64,000 nt of DNA, taken from contig NZ_JAHBAH010000001.1 of the NCBI RefSeq assembly GCF_020510425.1, positions 2,275,001 to 2,339,000 on the forward strand, in the 5' to 3' direction. Below, piece after piece: positions 27,766 to 38,156 of the stretch. The translations under genes were made by a program, and so were the position numbers. A model generated the notes under the pieces. It did no database searches, was not told where the DNA came from, and saw nothing but the letters and a program-made list of their open reading frames with translations. Position 1 is the first letter of the stretch. Each line of letters opens with the position of its first letter. This DNA is from Quatrionicoccus australiensis. GTDB lineage: Bacteria; Pseudomonadota; Gammaproteobacteria; Burkholderiales; Rhodocyclaceae.

Positions 27766-28521
27766 TCAGCCGGCAGCGGTGTCGGTATTTTCTTCCGCCG
27801 GCCATTTGACGGTGGCGAGAAAGAGATAGCCGGCACCATAGACGGTCTTGATGAAGGCCGGACCGAGCGGGTCGGGTTCAAGCTTGCGGCGCAGGCGCGA
27901 AATGCGGACATCGATGCTGCGGTCGGTCGGTGCCAGATCGCGGGTGCCCATCAACTGTTCGCGTTGCAGGATGCGGTTCGGATGGCTGACAAAAACCTTG
28001 AGCAGTTCGGCTTCCGAGGTGCTGAGCAGAAGCTCCTCGCCATTGCTGGCGTGCAGCGTGTTATTGCCGAGGTTGAAACGCCAGTTGCCGAATTCGGCAA
28101 TTTCCCGGGCTGGCGTGGCGGCGCCATGGCCGGTTTCCCGGCGCCGCAGGATGCTGCGCACGCGGGCGACCAGTTCGCGCGGCTCGAAGGGTTTCAGCAC
28201 GTAGTCGTCGGCGCCCAGTTCAAGGCCCATGACGCGGTCGCTGACATGGGCGCGTCCGGTCAGGATGACGATGCCGCACGCCGACTGGGCGCGCACGCGC
28301 TGCATCACTTCGAGGCCGTCCATATCGGGCAGGCCGAGGTCGATGATGCACAGGTCGGGGGTCAGAGTGCGCAGGCGGCGCAGCAGATCGGCCGCACTGC
28401 GGCACCAGACGGTGCGGAAGGAAAAATCGCCGAGCACCTGTTCGATGATGCGGGCAACATCCGGGTCATCCTCGACAATGGCGATCAGTTTGCTCAAGTC
28501 GGCATCGGTCGCTGGTTTCAT
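27766..28521 (-). CDS. OmpR-family response regulator
   Basis: A 251-residue two-component regulator. The receiver domain (about 10-125) has the acidic pocket EDD (17-19), phosphoacceptor Asp61 in IIDLGLPDMDG, and the conserved Thr and Lys (ILTGRA, KPFEP). The C-terminal winged-helix DNA-binding domain (about 145-240) has DVRISRLRRKLEPDP and TVYGAGYLF. The ATG at 28521 is chosen because it overlaps the stop of the upstream kinase gene by four bases and gives the standard length. It is the likely phosphorylation target of that kinase; target genes are not known. The nearest divergent gene set is the acyl-CoA catabolic cluster. Confidence 0.92.
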   Translation of the reverse strand: MKPATDADLSKLIAIVEDDPDVARIIEQVLGDFSFRTVWCRSAADLLRRLRTLTPDLCIIDLGLPDMDGLEVMQRVRAQSACGIVILTGRAHVSDRVMGLELGADDYVLKPFEPRELVARVRSILRRRETGHGAATPAREIAEFGNWRFNLGNNTLHASNGEELLLSTSEAELLKVFVSHPNRILQREQLMGTRDLAPTDRSIDVRISRLRRKLEPDPLGPAFIKTVYGAGYLFLATVKWPAEENTDTAAG

Positions 28522-30539
28522 GCTTTGCCTCGATTCACGCGCTGCAGGGCGCGGGCCAGATCCTGCCGGACAAAGGGTTTGGCAAGCAGCGGCAGGTCGC
28601 TGGTGCCTTGATCGTCGTTTTCGTCGGCATAGCCACTCATCAGCAGGATCCTGATCGGGTGGCGATGTTGCCTGACCCATTCGGCCAATTGGCGACCATC
28701 GATGCCGCCGGGCATGATGATATCGCTGACGATGATGGCGATGTCGGGAATATGTTCGATCATTTCCAGCGCCTGGGCGCCGTTTTCGGCTTCGATCACC
28801 GGGTAGCCGAGATCGATCAGCTGTTGCCGGACGACGCGGCGGACATTCGGCTCATCCTCGACCAGCAGTACCAGTTCGCCGCCCAGCAACAGCGGCGCAT
28901 CGTCGAGCGGCGCATCGCTGTCCTGTTCCGGCGCAGTCAGCGGCAGCACCATCAGCACGGTCGTGCCCTGGCCGGGCTGGCTCTGGATCAGCACGCCGCC
29001 GCCCGATTGCTTGGCAAAGCCATAAGCCATCGACAGGCCCAGGCCGCTGCCCAGTCCGAAGCGCTTGGTCGTGAAAAAGGGTTCAAAGACGCGAGCCAGG
29101 GTCGCCGCATCCATGCCGCTGCCGTTATCGACCACCTCGATCATGGCGTAGGCGCCAGGCGGAACGTCAAAGGCAGCAGCATCGGTCGACAACTCGACCG
29201 GGCGTGCCGCGATGTGCAGGCGACCGCCGGCCGGCATCGCGTCGCGCGCATTGAGGGCGAAATTGAGCAGGGCGCTTTCCAGTTGTCCCGGGTCGACCAG
29301 GGCGTGCAAGGCAGATGGCAGGTCGGTCGATACGGCAATCGACTCCGGCAGCGAACGGCGCACCAGTTTGGCCAGGCTGACGATCAGCTGGCCGATATCG
29401 ACGGCTTGCGGCTCCAGCGGCTGTTGCCGCGAAAAGGTGAGCAGGCGCTTGATCAGCTGAACGCCGCGGCGGGCCGATTGCAGCGCCGGTTCGACGAATT
29501 CGTTCACTTCGCTGTCGCCCGGGCGATGATCCTGCAGGGCGGCGAGATTGCCGATGATGACGGTGAGCAGGTTGTTGAAGTCGTGCGCCAGGCCACCGGT
29601 CAACTGCCCGATAGCCTCCATTTTCTGGGCCTGGACGAGGGCGGCCTGCATGCGCTTCTGCTCGGTGATTTCGTGCGAGAAGACGAAGAAGCCGAGGGTT
29701 TCGCTTTCCGGGCCGACTTCCGGCACCAGCGTGCTGCGGGCAAAAACCGTCTGCCCCAGGCGGTCCATCTGGTATTCGTAGGTTACCTGCTGTCCGGCCA
29801 ACGCCCGGCGTACCGAGTCGCGGACTTGGCCATAGACCTGTTCGCCGATCACTTCGCGTACCCCGCGGCCGGTGACGCCGCCTTCCGGGTGGCCGTACCA
29901 GTCGGAATAGCCCTTGTTGGCGTACTGGTAAACCTCGTTGGCGTCGACGTAACCGATCAGGATGGGAATGGTGTCGTTGATCAGGCGCAGGCGTTCCTCG
30001 CTGCGGCGCAGGGCGGCGGCGATGCGGGTGTTTTCGGTGTTGGCGCGGGTCAGGTTGGCGTTGGCATTTTCGAGCTGGGCGGTACGGCGCCGTACGCGTT
30101 CTTCGAGCTGGATATTCTGGTATTCGGCCAGGTTCTCGATGTAGCGCTGTTCGGTGACATCGCTGTACAAAGTGACGAAACCCTTGTCAGCGAGCGGCTC
30201 GCCGCGCAACAGCAAAACGCGACCGTTCGGGCGCTGGCGTTCGGTGACATGCGCCGCAAAGCTGCCGGCGGCGGCAATCCGTTCGGTAATCTGACTTTCG
30301 CTGTCGCCCGGGCCGTATTCGCCACGCGCGGCGTTGAAGCGGATGAAACTCTCGAAGGGGGCACCGACGTAAGCCATCGCGGCAGGGAAATCGAGCAGGC
30401 GCAGGAAGGGTTCGTTCCACGCCACCAGGCGCAGACCGGCATCGAACACGGTGAGGCCCTGGTCAAGCAAGTCGAGCCCGGCCTGCAGCATTTCGTAACG
30501 TTGTGCGGTGTCGGGAGGTGGCGCAGAAAGATTCATCAA
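28518..30539 (-). CDS. Cytosolic hybrid PAS histidine kinase
   Basis: A 673-residue kinase without membrane segments. Two PAS-like domains (about 15-130 and 180-295, the second ending SHEITEQKRMQAAL) are linked by a coiled coil. The dimerisation domain has the phosphoacceptor His319 in GLAHDFNNLL, followed by the ATPase domain (NALN-type box near 430, DNGSGM at 471) and a C-terminal receiver domain with Asp607 in SDIIMPGGIDG. It senses an unknown intracellular cue, perhaps redox or a small ligand. It is cotranscribed with the response regulator by a four-base overlap and is divergent from the acyl-CoA synthetase gene. Confidence 0.92.
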   Translation of the reverse strand: MMNLSAPPPDTAQRYEMLQAGLDLLDQGLTVFDAGLRLVAWNEPFLRLLDFPAAMAYVGAPFESFIRFNAARGEYGPGDSESQITERIAAAGSFAAHVTERQRPNGRVLLLRGEPLADKGFVTLYSDVTEQRYIENLAEYQNIQLEERVRRRTAQLENANANLTRANTENTRIAAALRRSEERLRLINDTIPILIGYVDANEVYQYANKGYSDWYGHPEGGVTGRGVREVIGEQVYGQVRDSVRRALAGQQVTYEYQMDRLGQTVFARSTLVPEVGPESETLGFFVFSHEITEQKRMQAALVQAQKMEAIGQLTGGLAHDFNNLLTVIIGNLAALQDHRPGDSEVNEFVEPALQSARRGVQLIKRLLTFSRQQPLEPQAVDIGQLIVSLAKLVRRSLPESIAVSTDLPSALHALVDPGQLESALLNFALNARDAMPAGGRLHIAARPVELSTDAAAFDVPPGAYAMIEVVDNGSGMDAATLARVFEPFFTTKRFGLGSGLGLSMAYGFAKQSGGGVLIQSQPGQGTTVLMVLPLTAPEQDSDAPLDDAPLLLGGELVLLVEDEPNVRRVVRQQLIDLGYPVIEAENGAQALEMIEHIPDIAIIVSDIIMPGGIDGRQLAEWVRQHRHPIRILLMSGYADENDDQGTSDLPLLAKPFVRQDLARALQRVNRGKA

Positions 30540-30576
30540 GCGATTCTAGTGCAGGCCGGGAGCGGACTTCCGCGAC

Positions 30577-30591
30577 GTAACGATTCGTTAC
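30577..30591. promoter_or_regulatory. Perfect 15-base palindrome, candidate operator
   Basis: GTAACGATTCGTTAC, two seven-base arms around one central base, lies in the 155-base gap between the divergent kinase and acyl-CoA synthetase genes. It has the size and symmetry of a TetR- or similar dimer site. The regulator is unknown. Confidence 0.55.
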
Positions 30592-30607
30592 ATTCGACCA
30601 ATAGTTT

Positions 30608-30633
30608 TGCAAGAGTGTTTTGCGATTCTTGCA
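30608..30633. promoter_or_regulatory. Second inverted repeat, candidate operator
   Basis: TGCAAGA and TCTTGCA are separated by 12 bases, 16 bases downstream of the first palindrome and about 60 bases before the acyl-CoA synthetase start. It could bind a regulator on two DNA turns. Confidence 0.4.
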
Positions 30634-30694
30634 TAAAAACAAGATGCCCCAAAAAAGAGAACAGCACTTTCAATAGCATCGTGAGGAGATCGTT

Positions 30695-32335
30695 GTGGCT
30701 GCAAATCCGTATGCAGTTGGCCTGGAACAGAATCAGGCCAACTATGTTCCGCTTTCCCCGTTGAGTTTTCTTGAACGCTCGGCTTTCATTTATCCGAAGC
30801 GTATTTCCGTCATCCAGGGCGCGCGTCAGTACACCTGGAAGGAATCCTACGACCGTTGTCGCCAGCTTGCCTCGGCGCTGACCAATCGCGGTATCGGCAA
30901 GGGTGACACCGTGGCAGTGATGCTGCCCAATTCGGCGCCGATGTTCGAGTGCCATTTTGGCGTGCCGATGACCGGTGCCGTGCTCAATACCCTGAACACC
31001 CGTCTCGACGCCGAAGCCATCGCCTTCATGCTGACCCATGGCGAAGCCAAGGTGCTGATCACCGATCCGGAATTCTCCGCCATCGTCAAACCGGCCCTGG
31101 CCCTGCTCGAAGGTCCGAAGCCGCTGGTCATCGATACCCTCGATCCGGAGTTCACCGGTGGTGAAGCACTGGGTGAAAAGGACTACGAGGCTTTCCTGAA
31201 CGAAGGCGAGCCCGACTTTGCCTGGCAACTGCCGGCAAGCGAGTGGGACGCCATCGCGCTCAACTACACCTCGGGCACGACCGGCAATCCGAAGGGGGTC
31301 GTTTACCACCATCGCGGTGCCTACCTGAATTCGGCGTCGAACATCATTTCCTGGGGCATGCCGCAACACGCGGTTTACCTGTGGACCTTGCCGATGTTCC
31401 ATTGCAACGGCTGGTGCTTCCCGTGGACCATGGCGGCCAATGCCGGCACCAGCGTCTGCCTGCGCAAGATCGATCCGGCCCTGATCTTCGGTCTGATCAA
31501 GGAACACAAGGTCAGCCACATGTGCGGCGCGCCGATCGTGTACGGCATGATGATCAACGCCCCGGCCGAACTGAAGGAAGGCATCACCCACCAGGTCAAT
31601 GGCCTGATCGCCGGTGCCGCGCCTCCCGCCGCCATCATCGAGGGCTGCGAGCAGATGGGTTTCAACATCACCCACGTCTATGGCCTGACCGAAACCTATG
31701 GTCCGGCTTCCGTGTGTGCCAAGCATCCGGAATGGGACAAGCTGCCGATCGACCTGCGCGCGGCGCGCAACGGCCGTCAGGGCGTGCGCTATCACATGCA
31801 GGAAGCGATTGCCGTGCTCGACCCGGTGTCGATGGAGCCGGTGCCATGGGATGGCGAAACCATGGGCGAGATCATGTTCCGCGGCAACCTGGTGATGAAG
31901 GGTTACCTGAAGAACGAGAAGGCGACGACCGAAGCCTTTGCCGGCGGCTGGTTCCACACTGGCGACCTGGCCGTGGTGCACAGCGACGGCTACGTCAAGA
32001 TCAAGGATCGCTCGAAAGACATCATCATTTCCGGTGGCGAGAACATCTCCTCGCTGGAAGTCGAAGACGTGCTCTATCGCCATCCGGCGGTGGTGGCTGC
32101 GGCGGTTGTCGCCAAGCCCGACGAGAAGTGGGGCGAAGTCCCGGCAGCCTTCCTCGAATTGAAGGCCGGTGCAGTCTGCACCGAGGCCGAGATCATCGAG
32201 CATTGTCGTGCGCATCTGGCCCGTTTCAAGGTGCCGAAGCAGGTCGTGTTCGGCGAATTGCCGAAGACCTCCACCGGCAAGATCCAGAAATACGTCCTGC
32301 GCCAGCACGCCAACTCCGCGCTCGCCATCGAGTAA
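30695..32335 (+). CDS. Acyl-CoA synthetase (AMP-forming)
   Basis: A 546-residue adenylate-forming ligase. It has the P-loop YTSGTTGNPKGV (191-202), a YGLTETYG motif, the GWFHTGDLA hinge-proximal motif and the C-terminal catalytic Lys529 in KTSTGKIQK. It resembles the medium-chain/short-chain fatty-acyl-CoA ligase group; the exact chain length is not readable. It activates an acid to its CoA thioester for the acyl-CoA dehydrogenase encoded downstream. The start is a GTG preceded by GTGAGGAG. It opens a cluster with etfBA, the dehydrogenase and ETF-quinone oxidoreductase, but a terminator follows it, so etfBA may be separately expressed. Confidence 0.93.
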   Translation: MAANPYAVGLEQNQANYVPLSPLSFLERSAFIYPKRISVIQGARQYTWKESYDRCRQLASALTNRGIGKGDTVAVMLPNSAPMFECHFGVPMTGAVLNTLNTRLDAEAIAFMLTHGEAKVLITDPEFSAIVKPALALLEGPKPLVIDTLDPEFTGGEALGEKDYEAFLNEGEPDFAWQLPASEWDAIALNYTSGTTGNPKGVVYHHRGAYLNSASNIISWGMPQHAVYLWTLPMFHCNGWCFPWTMAANAGTSVCLRKIDPALIFGLIKEHKVSHMCGAPIVYGMMINAPAELKEGITHQVNGLIAGAAPPAAIIEGCEQMGFNITHVYGLTETYGPASVCAKHPEWDKLPIDLRAARNGRQGVRYHMQEAIAVLDPVSMEPVPWDGETMGEIMFRGNLVMKGYLKNEKATTEAFAGGWFHTGDLAVVHSDGYVKIKDRSKDIIISGGENISSLEVEDVLYRHPAVVAAAVVAKPDEKWGEVPAAFLELKAGAVCTEAEIIEHCRAHLARFKVPKQVVFGELPKTSTGKIQKYVLRQHANSALAIE

Positions 32336-32343
32336 TCCGTCTT

Positions 32344-32386
32344 CCCCCTGCCGCGCCACATAGGCGAGTGGCAGGGGGCTTTTTTG
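32344..32386 (+). terminator. Rho-independent terminator after acyl-CoA synthetase gene
   Basis: CCCCCTGCC pairs with GGCAGGGGG across a 17-base loop, followed by CTTTTTTG. It lies between the synthetase stop and etfB, close to the etfB ribosome site, so some readthrough into etfB is possible. Confidence 0.85.
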
Positions 32387-32404
32387 TCCGGAACAGGAAT
32401 ACCC

Positions 32405-33160
<756 letters not shown>

Positions 33161-33175
33161 GCTACCAAGCAGGGG

Positions 33176-33264
33176 CCCCGCGTGCGGGGATGCGCGTAAA
33201 GCGAATCGCGATACGCCGCCGAACCCCTGGTCTTCAATCAAGCACTGGCCGCACTGAGGCGGCC
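33176..33264 (+). other. Two hairpins in the etfB-etfA spacer
   Basis: The 118-base gap between etfB and etfA holds CCCCG-cgtg-CGGGG (33176-33189) and GGCCGC-actgag-GCGGCC (33247-33264). Neither has a T run. They may set mRNA stability or the ratio of the two subunits. Confidence 0.4.
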
Positions 33265-33278
33265 TGAGGAAGAATCGA

Positions 33279-34208
33279 ATGCCAATATTAGTTATCGCTG
33301 AACACGACCAGCAAAGCCTGAAGGCGGCCACCCTGAACACCGTCGCCGCTGCCGCCAAGATCGGTGGCGACATCCACGTGCTGGTCGCCGGCAGCAATTG
33401 TGCCGCCGCCGCGCAGCAAGCCGCCGGCCTGCAAGGCGTCGCCAAGGTCAAGGTCGCCGATGCCGCGCAATACGCCAGCCAGACGGCCGAGAACCTGACT
33501 GCGCTGGTCATCGCCAACGCCGCCGGCTACAGCCATATCCTGGCGCCGGCCACGACCTTCGGCAAGAACCTGCTGCCGCGCGTCGCCGCGCTGCTCGACG
33601 TTGCCCAGATCTCGGAAATCACCGGCGTCGAAGCCGCTGACACCTTCGTGCGCCCGATCTACGCCGGCAACGCGCTGGCCACGGTAAAGAGCGCCGATGC
33701 GGTCAAGGTGATCACCGTGCGTACCACCGCCTTCGACGCCGTCAACGCCGGAAACAATGCCGAAATTGAAAGCATCGCTGCTGCCGCCGATACCAACCAG
33801 ACGCAACTGACCCACCGCGAACTGACCAAGTCGGAACGCCCGGAACTCGGCGCCGCCAAGATCATCGTCTCCGGCGGGCGTGGCCTGGGCAGCGGCGAGA
33901 ACTATCACCAGCTGCTCGAGCCGCTTGCTGACAAGCTCGGCGCTGCGCTCGGTGCCTCCCGCGCCGCGGTCGATGCCGGCTTCGTACCGAACGACTATCA
34001 AGTCGGCCAGACCGGCAAGATCGTCGCGCCGCAGCTCTACATCGCGGTCGGCATCTCGGGTGCGATCCAGCACCTGGCCGGCATGAAGGATTCGAAGGTG
34101 ATCGTTGCGATCAACAAGGATCCGGATGCGCCGATCTTCCAGGTCGCCGATTACGGCCTGGTCGGTGACCTGTTTGAAGTTGTGCCGCAACTGGCGGCTG
34201 CTGTTTAA
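33279..34208 (+). CDS. etfA: Electron transfer flavoprotein alpha subunit
   Basis: A 309-residue ETF alpha subunit. The N-terminal domain starts [14 protein letters not shown]. The C-terminal FAD-binding domain has the signature [34 protein letters not shown], and [17 protein letters not shown], ending in the conserved DPDAPIF...[14 protein letters not shown]. It binds FAD and forms a heterodimer with EtfB. GAGGAAG lies ahead of ATG 33279. It is followed 27 bases later by the acyl-CoA dehydrogenase gene, its probable electron donor. Confidence 0.97.
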   Translation: MPILVIAEHDQQSLKAATLNTVAAAAKIGGDIHVLVAGSNCAAAAQQAAGLQGVAKVKVADAAQYASQTAENLTALVIANAAGYSHILAPATTFGKNLLPRVAALLDVAQISEITGVEAADTFVRPIYAGNALATVKSADAVKVITVRTTAFDAVNAGNNAEIESIAAAADTNQTQLTHRELTKSERPELGAAKIIVSGGRGLGSGENYHQLLEPLADKLGAALGASRAAVDAGFVPNDYQVGQTGKIVAPQLYIAVGISGAIQHLAGMKDSKVIVAINKDPDAPIFQVADYGLVGDLFEVVPQLAAAV

Positions 34209-34235
34209 ACCAATAAATATCCAGGAGATAAACCC

Positions 34236-36014
34236 ATGAGTATCTATACCGCCCCGCTGCGCGACATGCAGTTCGTCCTCAATGAAGTCGCCGGTCTCGA
34301 AGAGATCTGTGCGCTGCCCGGCAACGAGGAATGCTCGGTCGAACTGGTCGAGTCCATTCTCGACGAAGCCAGCAAGTTCGCCACCGGCGTGCTCGACCCG
34401 ATCAACCGCGTCGGCGACCGTACCGGTCACGTCTGCAAGGATGGCGTCGTGACCACGGCGCCCGGCTTCAAGGAAGCCTACAAGCTGTTTATCGAAACCG
34501 GCTGGAACTCGATGCCTTTCTCGCCCGAGTTCGGCGGTCAGGGTCTGCCGGCTGTCGTCTCGATGGCGGTCAACGAAATGTGGAAGGGCGCCAACATGGC
34601 CTTCGGCCTGTGCCCGATGCTGACCGGCGGCGCCATTGAAGCGATCGCCCACCACGCCTCCGAAGAACTGAAGCAGAAGTACCTGCACAAGATGGTCGAA
34701 GGTACCTGGACCGGTACCATGAACCTGACCGAGCCGGCTGCCGGCTCCGATCTGGCGGCCATTTCCACCAAGGCCAAGCCGGCTGGCGATGGCAGCTTCC
34801 TGGTCACCGGCACCAAGATCTTCATCACCTGGGGCGAGCATGACGTCGCCGAGAACATCATTCACCTCGTGCTGGCCCGCCTGCCGGATGCGCCGCCGGG
34901 ACTGAAGGGCATCTCGCTGTTCATCGTGCCGAAGTTCCTGGTTAACGAAGACGGCTCGCTCGGCAAGCGCAACGACCTGATCTGTTCCTCGATCGAGCAC
35001 AAGCTCGGCATCCACGGCAGCCCGACCGCCGTCATGTCCTATGGCGACAACGAAGGCGCCGTCGGCTACCTGGTCGGCGAAGAGAACAAGGGTATCGGCT
35101 ACATGTTCACGATGATGAACCATGCTCGCGTCAATGTCGGCCTCGAAGGCGTCGGCATCGCCGAGCGCGCCTACCAGCATGCGCTGTGGTACGCCCGTGA
35201 GCGCGTCCAGGGCAAGATCATCGGCGACAAGTCGGCCGACAAGAAGACCATCCTGCATCACCCGGATGTGCGTCGCTTGCTGATGGAATGCAAGGCCCGT
35301 ACCGAAGCCATGCGCACGCTGGCTTACTACGCCGCCGCCAATATCGACAAGGCCCACGCCGGCGATGCCGCCGCCCAGTCGCGCGTCGATCTGCTGACGC
35401 CGGTCGTCAAGGGCTGGAGCACGGAGCAGGGCGTCGAGCTGTCGTCGACCGCGCTGCAGGTGTTCGGTGGTGTCGGTTTCGTCGAAGAAACCGGTGCCGC
35501 GCAGTACTACCGCGATTCGCGCATCACCACCATCTACGAAGGTACGACGGCCATTCAGGCCAACGACCTGGTCGGTCGCAAGCTGGCCCGCGAAAAGGTG
35601 CCGGGTGCAGCGATGAAGACCTTGATTGCCGAAATGTCGGCAACGGTTGAAGAAATCGCAGGTGATGCACAGTTGGCCGGCATTGCCGCCAATCTGAAAA
35701 ACGGCATTGCAGCACTGTCGACCGCTACCGACTGGATCATCGCCAACTACGAGAGCGCCCCGGCCGCCGTGCATGCCGGTTCCGTGCCCTTCCTGAAGCT
35801 GACCGGCATTGTCGTCGGCGGCTGGCTGATGGCCAAGTCGGCCGCGATTGCCGTCAAGCACATTGCTGCCGGCAGCACGGATGACTTCTACAAGGCCAAG
35901 CTGGCCACGGCGACTTACTTTGCCGCGCACCAGCTGCCGTTCGCCGCCGCTTACTCGGCCGAAATGACCGGTGGCAGCGACTCGGTCTTCGCCCTGCCGG
36001 AAAACCTGTTCTAA
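34236..36014 (+). CDS. Acyl-CoA dehydrogenase (long, DmdC/FadE-like type)
   Basis: A 592-residue FAD enzyme, longer than the standard 380-400 residue acyl-CoA dehydrogenases because of a C-terminal helical extension (about 455-592). It has the flavin-binding MNLTEPAAGSDL (162-173), TGTKIFITWGEHD, and the catalytic base Glu435 in TTIYEGTTAIQ. It introduces the alpha-beta double bond in acyl-CoA and passes electrons to the ETF encoded just upstream. The substrate is not identifiable; relatives act on fatty acyl-CoA or 3-methylmercaptopropionyl-CoA. CAGGAGAT precedes the ATG. Confidence 0.93.
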   Translation: MSIYTAPLRDMQFVLNEVAGLEEICALPGNEECSVELVESILDEASKFATGVLDPINRVGDRTGHVCKDGVVTTAPGFKEAYKLFIETGWNSMPFSPEFGGQGLPAVVSMAVNEMWKGANMAFGLCPMLTGGAIEAIAHHASEELKQKYLHKMVEGTWTGTMNLTEPAAGSDLAAISTKAKPAGDGSFLVTGTKIFITWGEHDVAENIIHLVLARLPDAPPGLKGISLFIVPKFLVNEDGSLGKRNDLICSSIEHKLGIHGSPTAVMSYGDNEGAVGYLVGEENKGIGYMFTMMNHARVNVGLEGVGIAERAYQHALWYARERVQGKIIGDKSADKKTILHHPDVRRLLMECKARTEAMRTLAYYAAANIDKAHAGDAAAQSRVDLLTPVVKGWSTEQGVELSSTALQVFGGVGFVEETGAAQYYRDSRITTIYEGTTAIQANDLVGRKLAREKVPGAAMKTLIAEMSATVEEIAGDAQLAGIAANLKNGIAALSTATDWIIANYESAPAAVHAGSVPFLKLTGIVVGGWLMAKSAAIAVKHIAAGSTDDFYKAKLATATYFAAHQLPFAAAYSAEMTGGSDSVFALPENLF

Positions 36015-36029
36015 GAAACTGCTTCACCT

Positions 36030-36057
36030 CGCCCCGTCCGCAGCAGCGGTCGGGGCG
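36030..36057 (+). other. Stem-loop between acyl-CoA dehydrogenase and ETF-QO genes
   Basis: CGCCCCG-t-CCG pairs with CGG-t-CGGGGCG around a six-base loop; there is no T run. It probably influences mRNA processing or stability inside the operon. Confidence 0.45.
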
Positions 36058-36083
36058 GTGGTGGCGACAAGCAAGGAGAAAGC

Positions 36084-37721
36084 ATGCGCACTGATCGCGA
36101 TGCAATGGAATACGACGTCGTGATTGTTGGTGGCGGCCCCTCCGGGCTGTCGTCGGCGATCCGCATCAAACAGTTGGCCGAGCAGGCCGGCAAGGAAGTC
36201 TCGGTCTGTCTGCTGGAGAAAGGTTCCGAGATTGGCGCCCACATTCTGTCCGGCGCCGTGCTCGAACCGCATGCGCTGGCCGAACTCTTCCCGGACTGGC
36301 AGGAACGCGGTGCGCCGCTCAACACGCCGGCCGGTGAAGATCGCCTGCTGTTCCTGACCGAAAGCGGTTCGTACAAGCTGCCGACGCCGCCGCAGATGGG
36401 CAATCACGGCAACTACATCATCAGCCTCGGCAACCTCGCCCGCTGGCTCGGTGAACAGGCGGAAGCGCTTGGCGTCGAGATCTATCCTGGCTTCGCCGCC
36501 GCCGAAGTGCTCTACCACGAGGATGGCTCGGTCAAGGGCGTCGCCACCGGCGATCTCGGCATCGGCAAGGATGGCCAGCCCGGCCACAATTTCCAGCCGG
36601 GCATGGAACTGCACGCCAAGCAAACCATCTTCGCCGAAGGCTGCCGCGGTTCGCTGACCAAGACGTTGTTCGAAAAATTCAGTCTGCGCGATGGCGTCGA
36701 TCCGCAAACCTACGGCATCGGCATCAAGGAACTGTGGGAAGTCGATCCGGCGAAACACCAACCGGGGCTGATCGTGCACTCGGTAGGCTGGCCGCTGACC
36801 TCGGACACTTACGGCGGCTCCTTCCTCTATCACCTGGAAAACAACCTGGTCGCCATCGGCATGGTGGTCGGTCTCGACTACAAGAATCCGTGGCTGTCGC
36901 CCTACGAGGAATTCCAGCGCTACAAGACGCATCCGGCGATCCGCGGCTTCTTCGAAGGTGGCCGCCGGATTTCCTACGGCGCCCGTGCGCTGTCGGAAGG
37001 CGGCTTCCAGTCGGTGCCGAAACTGAGCTTCCCGGGCGGTCTGCTGATCGGCGATACCGCCGGCTTCCTCAACGTGCCGAAGATCAAGGGCACGCACATG
37101 GCGATGAAGTCGGGCATGGTCGCGGCCGAAGCCGTCTTCGAACATCTCGGCAAGGAAAATGCCGGCAGCGAAGCCACGGAATATTCGGAGCTGATCAAGA
37201 AGTCGTGGCTGTGGGACGAGCTCTACAAGGTGCGCAACATCCGTCCGGCCTTCAAGTGGGGCCTGTTCGGCGCGCTCGCCTATGGCGCCGTCGATACTTT
37301 CCTGTTTGGCGGCAAGGCACCGTGGACGCTGCATCACCACGACGACCACACGCAGCTCGCCGACAAGAACAGCCAGCCGAAGATCGTCTATCCGAAGCCG
37401 GACGGTCAACTCACTTTTGACCGCCTTTCTTCGGTCTTCCTCTCGGCCACCAACCACGAGGAAAACCAGCAGTGCCATCTGCGCCTGAAGGATGAAAGCG
37501 TCGCGATCAGCGTCAATTACGCCAAGTACGGTTCGCCGGAAACGCGTTATTGCCCGGCCGGCGTCTATGAAATCCTCGGCGAGGATGAAGGCAAGCCGCG
37601 CCTGCAGATCAACGGGCAGAACTGCCTGCACTGCAAGACCTGCGACATCAAGGACCCGACCCAGAACATCAACTGGACGGTGCCGGAAGGTGGCGGCGGG
37701 CCGAACTACCCGAACATGTAA
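36084..37721 (+). CDS. Electron transfer flavoprotein-ubiquinone oxidoreductase
   Basis: A 545-residue membrane-associated flavoprotein that moves electrons from reduced ETF to the quinone pool. The N-terminal FAD motif is [11 protein letters not shown], with a second conserved [21 protein letters not shown] block. Four C-terminal cysteines bind the 4Fe-4S cluster: Cys490, Cys514, Cys517 and Cys520 ([13 protein letters not shown]). Length and domain order match the ETF-QO family. Its position after etfBA and the dehydrogenase completes the route from acyl-CoA oxidation to respiration. AAGGAGAAAGC lies before the ATG. Confidence 0.97.
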   Translation: MRTDRDAMEYDVVIVGGGPSGLSSAIRIKQLAEQAGKEVSVCLLEKGSEIGAHILSGAVLEPHALAELFPDWQERGAPLNTPAGEDRLLFLTESGSYKLPTPPQMGNHGNYIISLGNLARWLGEQAEALGVEIYPGFAAAEVLYHEDGSVKGVATGDLGIGKDGQPGHNFQPGMELHAKQTIFAEGCRGSLTKTLFEKFSLRDGVDPQTYGIGIKELWEVDPAKHQPGLIVHSVGWPLTSDTYGGSFLYHLENNLVAIGMVVGLDYKNPWLSPYEEFQRYKTHPAIRGFFEGGRRISYGARALSEGGFQSVPKLSFPGGLLIGDTAGFLNVPKIKGTHMAMKSGMVAAEAVFEHLGKENAGSEATEYSELIKKSWLWDELYKVRNIRPAFKWGLFGALAYGAVDTFLFGGKAPWTLHHHDDHTQLADKNSQPKIVYPKPDGQLTFDRLSSVFLSATNHEENQQCHLRLKDESVAISVNYAKYGSPETRYCPAGVYEILGEDEGKPRLQINGQNCLHCKTCDIKDPTQNINWTVPEGGGGPNYPNM

Positions 37722-37841
37722 ATGTGATCTGGACTGGCGGGCGACCTTTCGCGCATTGAGGCGACCCGGCAGCCAGATGAAATACGAACGCGAGAACAGC
37801 ACTCAGCATCGTTTCAACCACTTATGTTCCCTGGAGGGGTC

Positions 37842-38156
37842 ATGTCACAAAATACTATCCAGACAAAGATTCGGGCCAACCCGAAATTTGCCGAACTTGT
37901 CGGCAAGCGCACCCGCTTCGCCATCATTCTGTCGCTTATCGTGCTGGTGCCTTACTACACCTTCATGTTCCTCGTCTCCACCCAGCCGCAATTGTTTGCG
38001 AGCAAGCTGGCTGAAGGCGGCGTCATGACCATTGGTTGGCCGATTGCTGCACTGATCATCGTTGGCGGCTGGCTGCTGACCGGTGTTTACGTCAACCGTG
38101 CCAACGGCGAGTTCGACAGCATTACCGAAGAAGTGCTCAAGGAGGCCCGCAAATGA
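37842..38156 (+). CDS. DUF485 membrane protein, ActP partner
   Basis: A 104-residue protein with two membrane segments (about 25-47 and 62-84) and the DUF485 (YjcH) layout, including the N-terminal [15 protein letters not shown] helix. DUF485 genes almost always precede actP and probably support the acetate transporter. The ATG at 37842 is chosen for the GGAGGGG site six bases upstream. It overlaps actP by four bases (ATGA), so the two are translationally coupled. Confidence 0.9.
   Translation: MSQNTIQTKIRANPKFAELVGKRTRFAIILSLIVLVPYYTFMFLVSTQPQLFASKLAEGGVMTIGWPIAALIIVGGWLLTGVYVNRANGEFDSITEEVLKEARK

Noticed and set aside
33176-33189. etfB terminator
   Set aside because: The hairpin is GC-rich but has no T run, and etfA must be made with etfB.
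33288-35930. 880-codon open frame antisense to etfA and acyl-CoA dehydrogenase
   Set aside because: Mirror frame of two well-supported genes; no motif or ribosome site.
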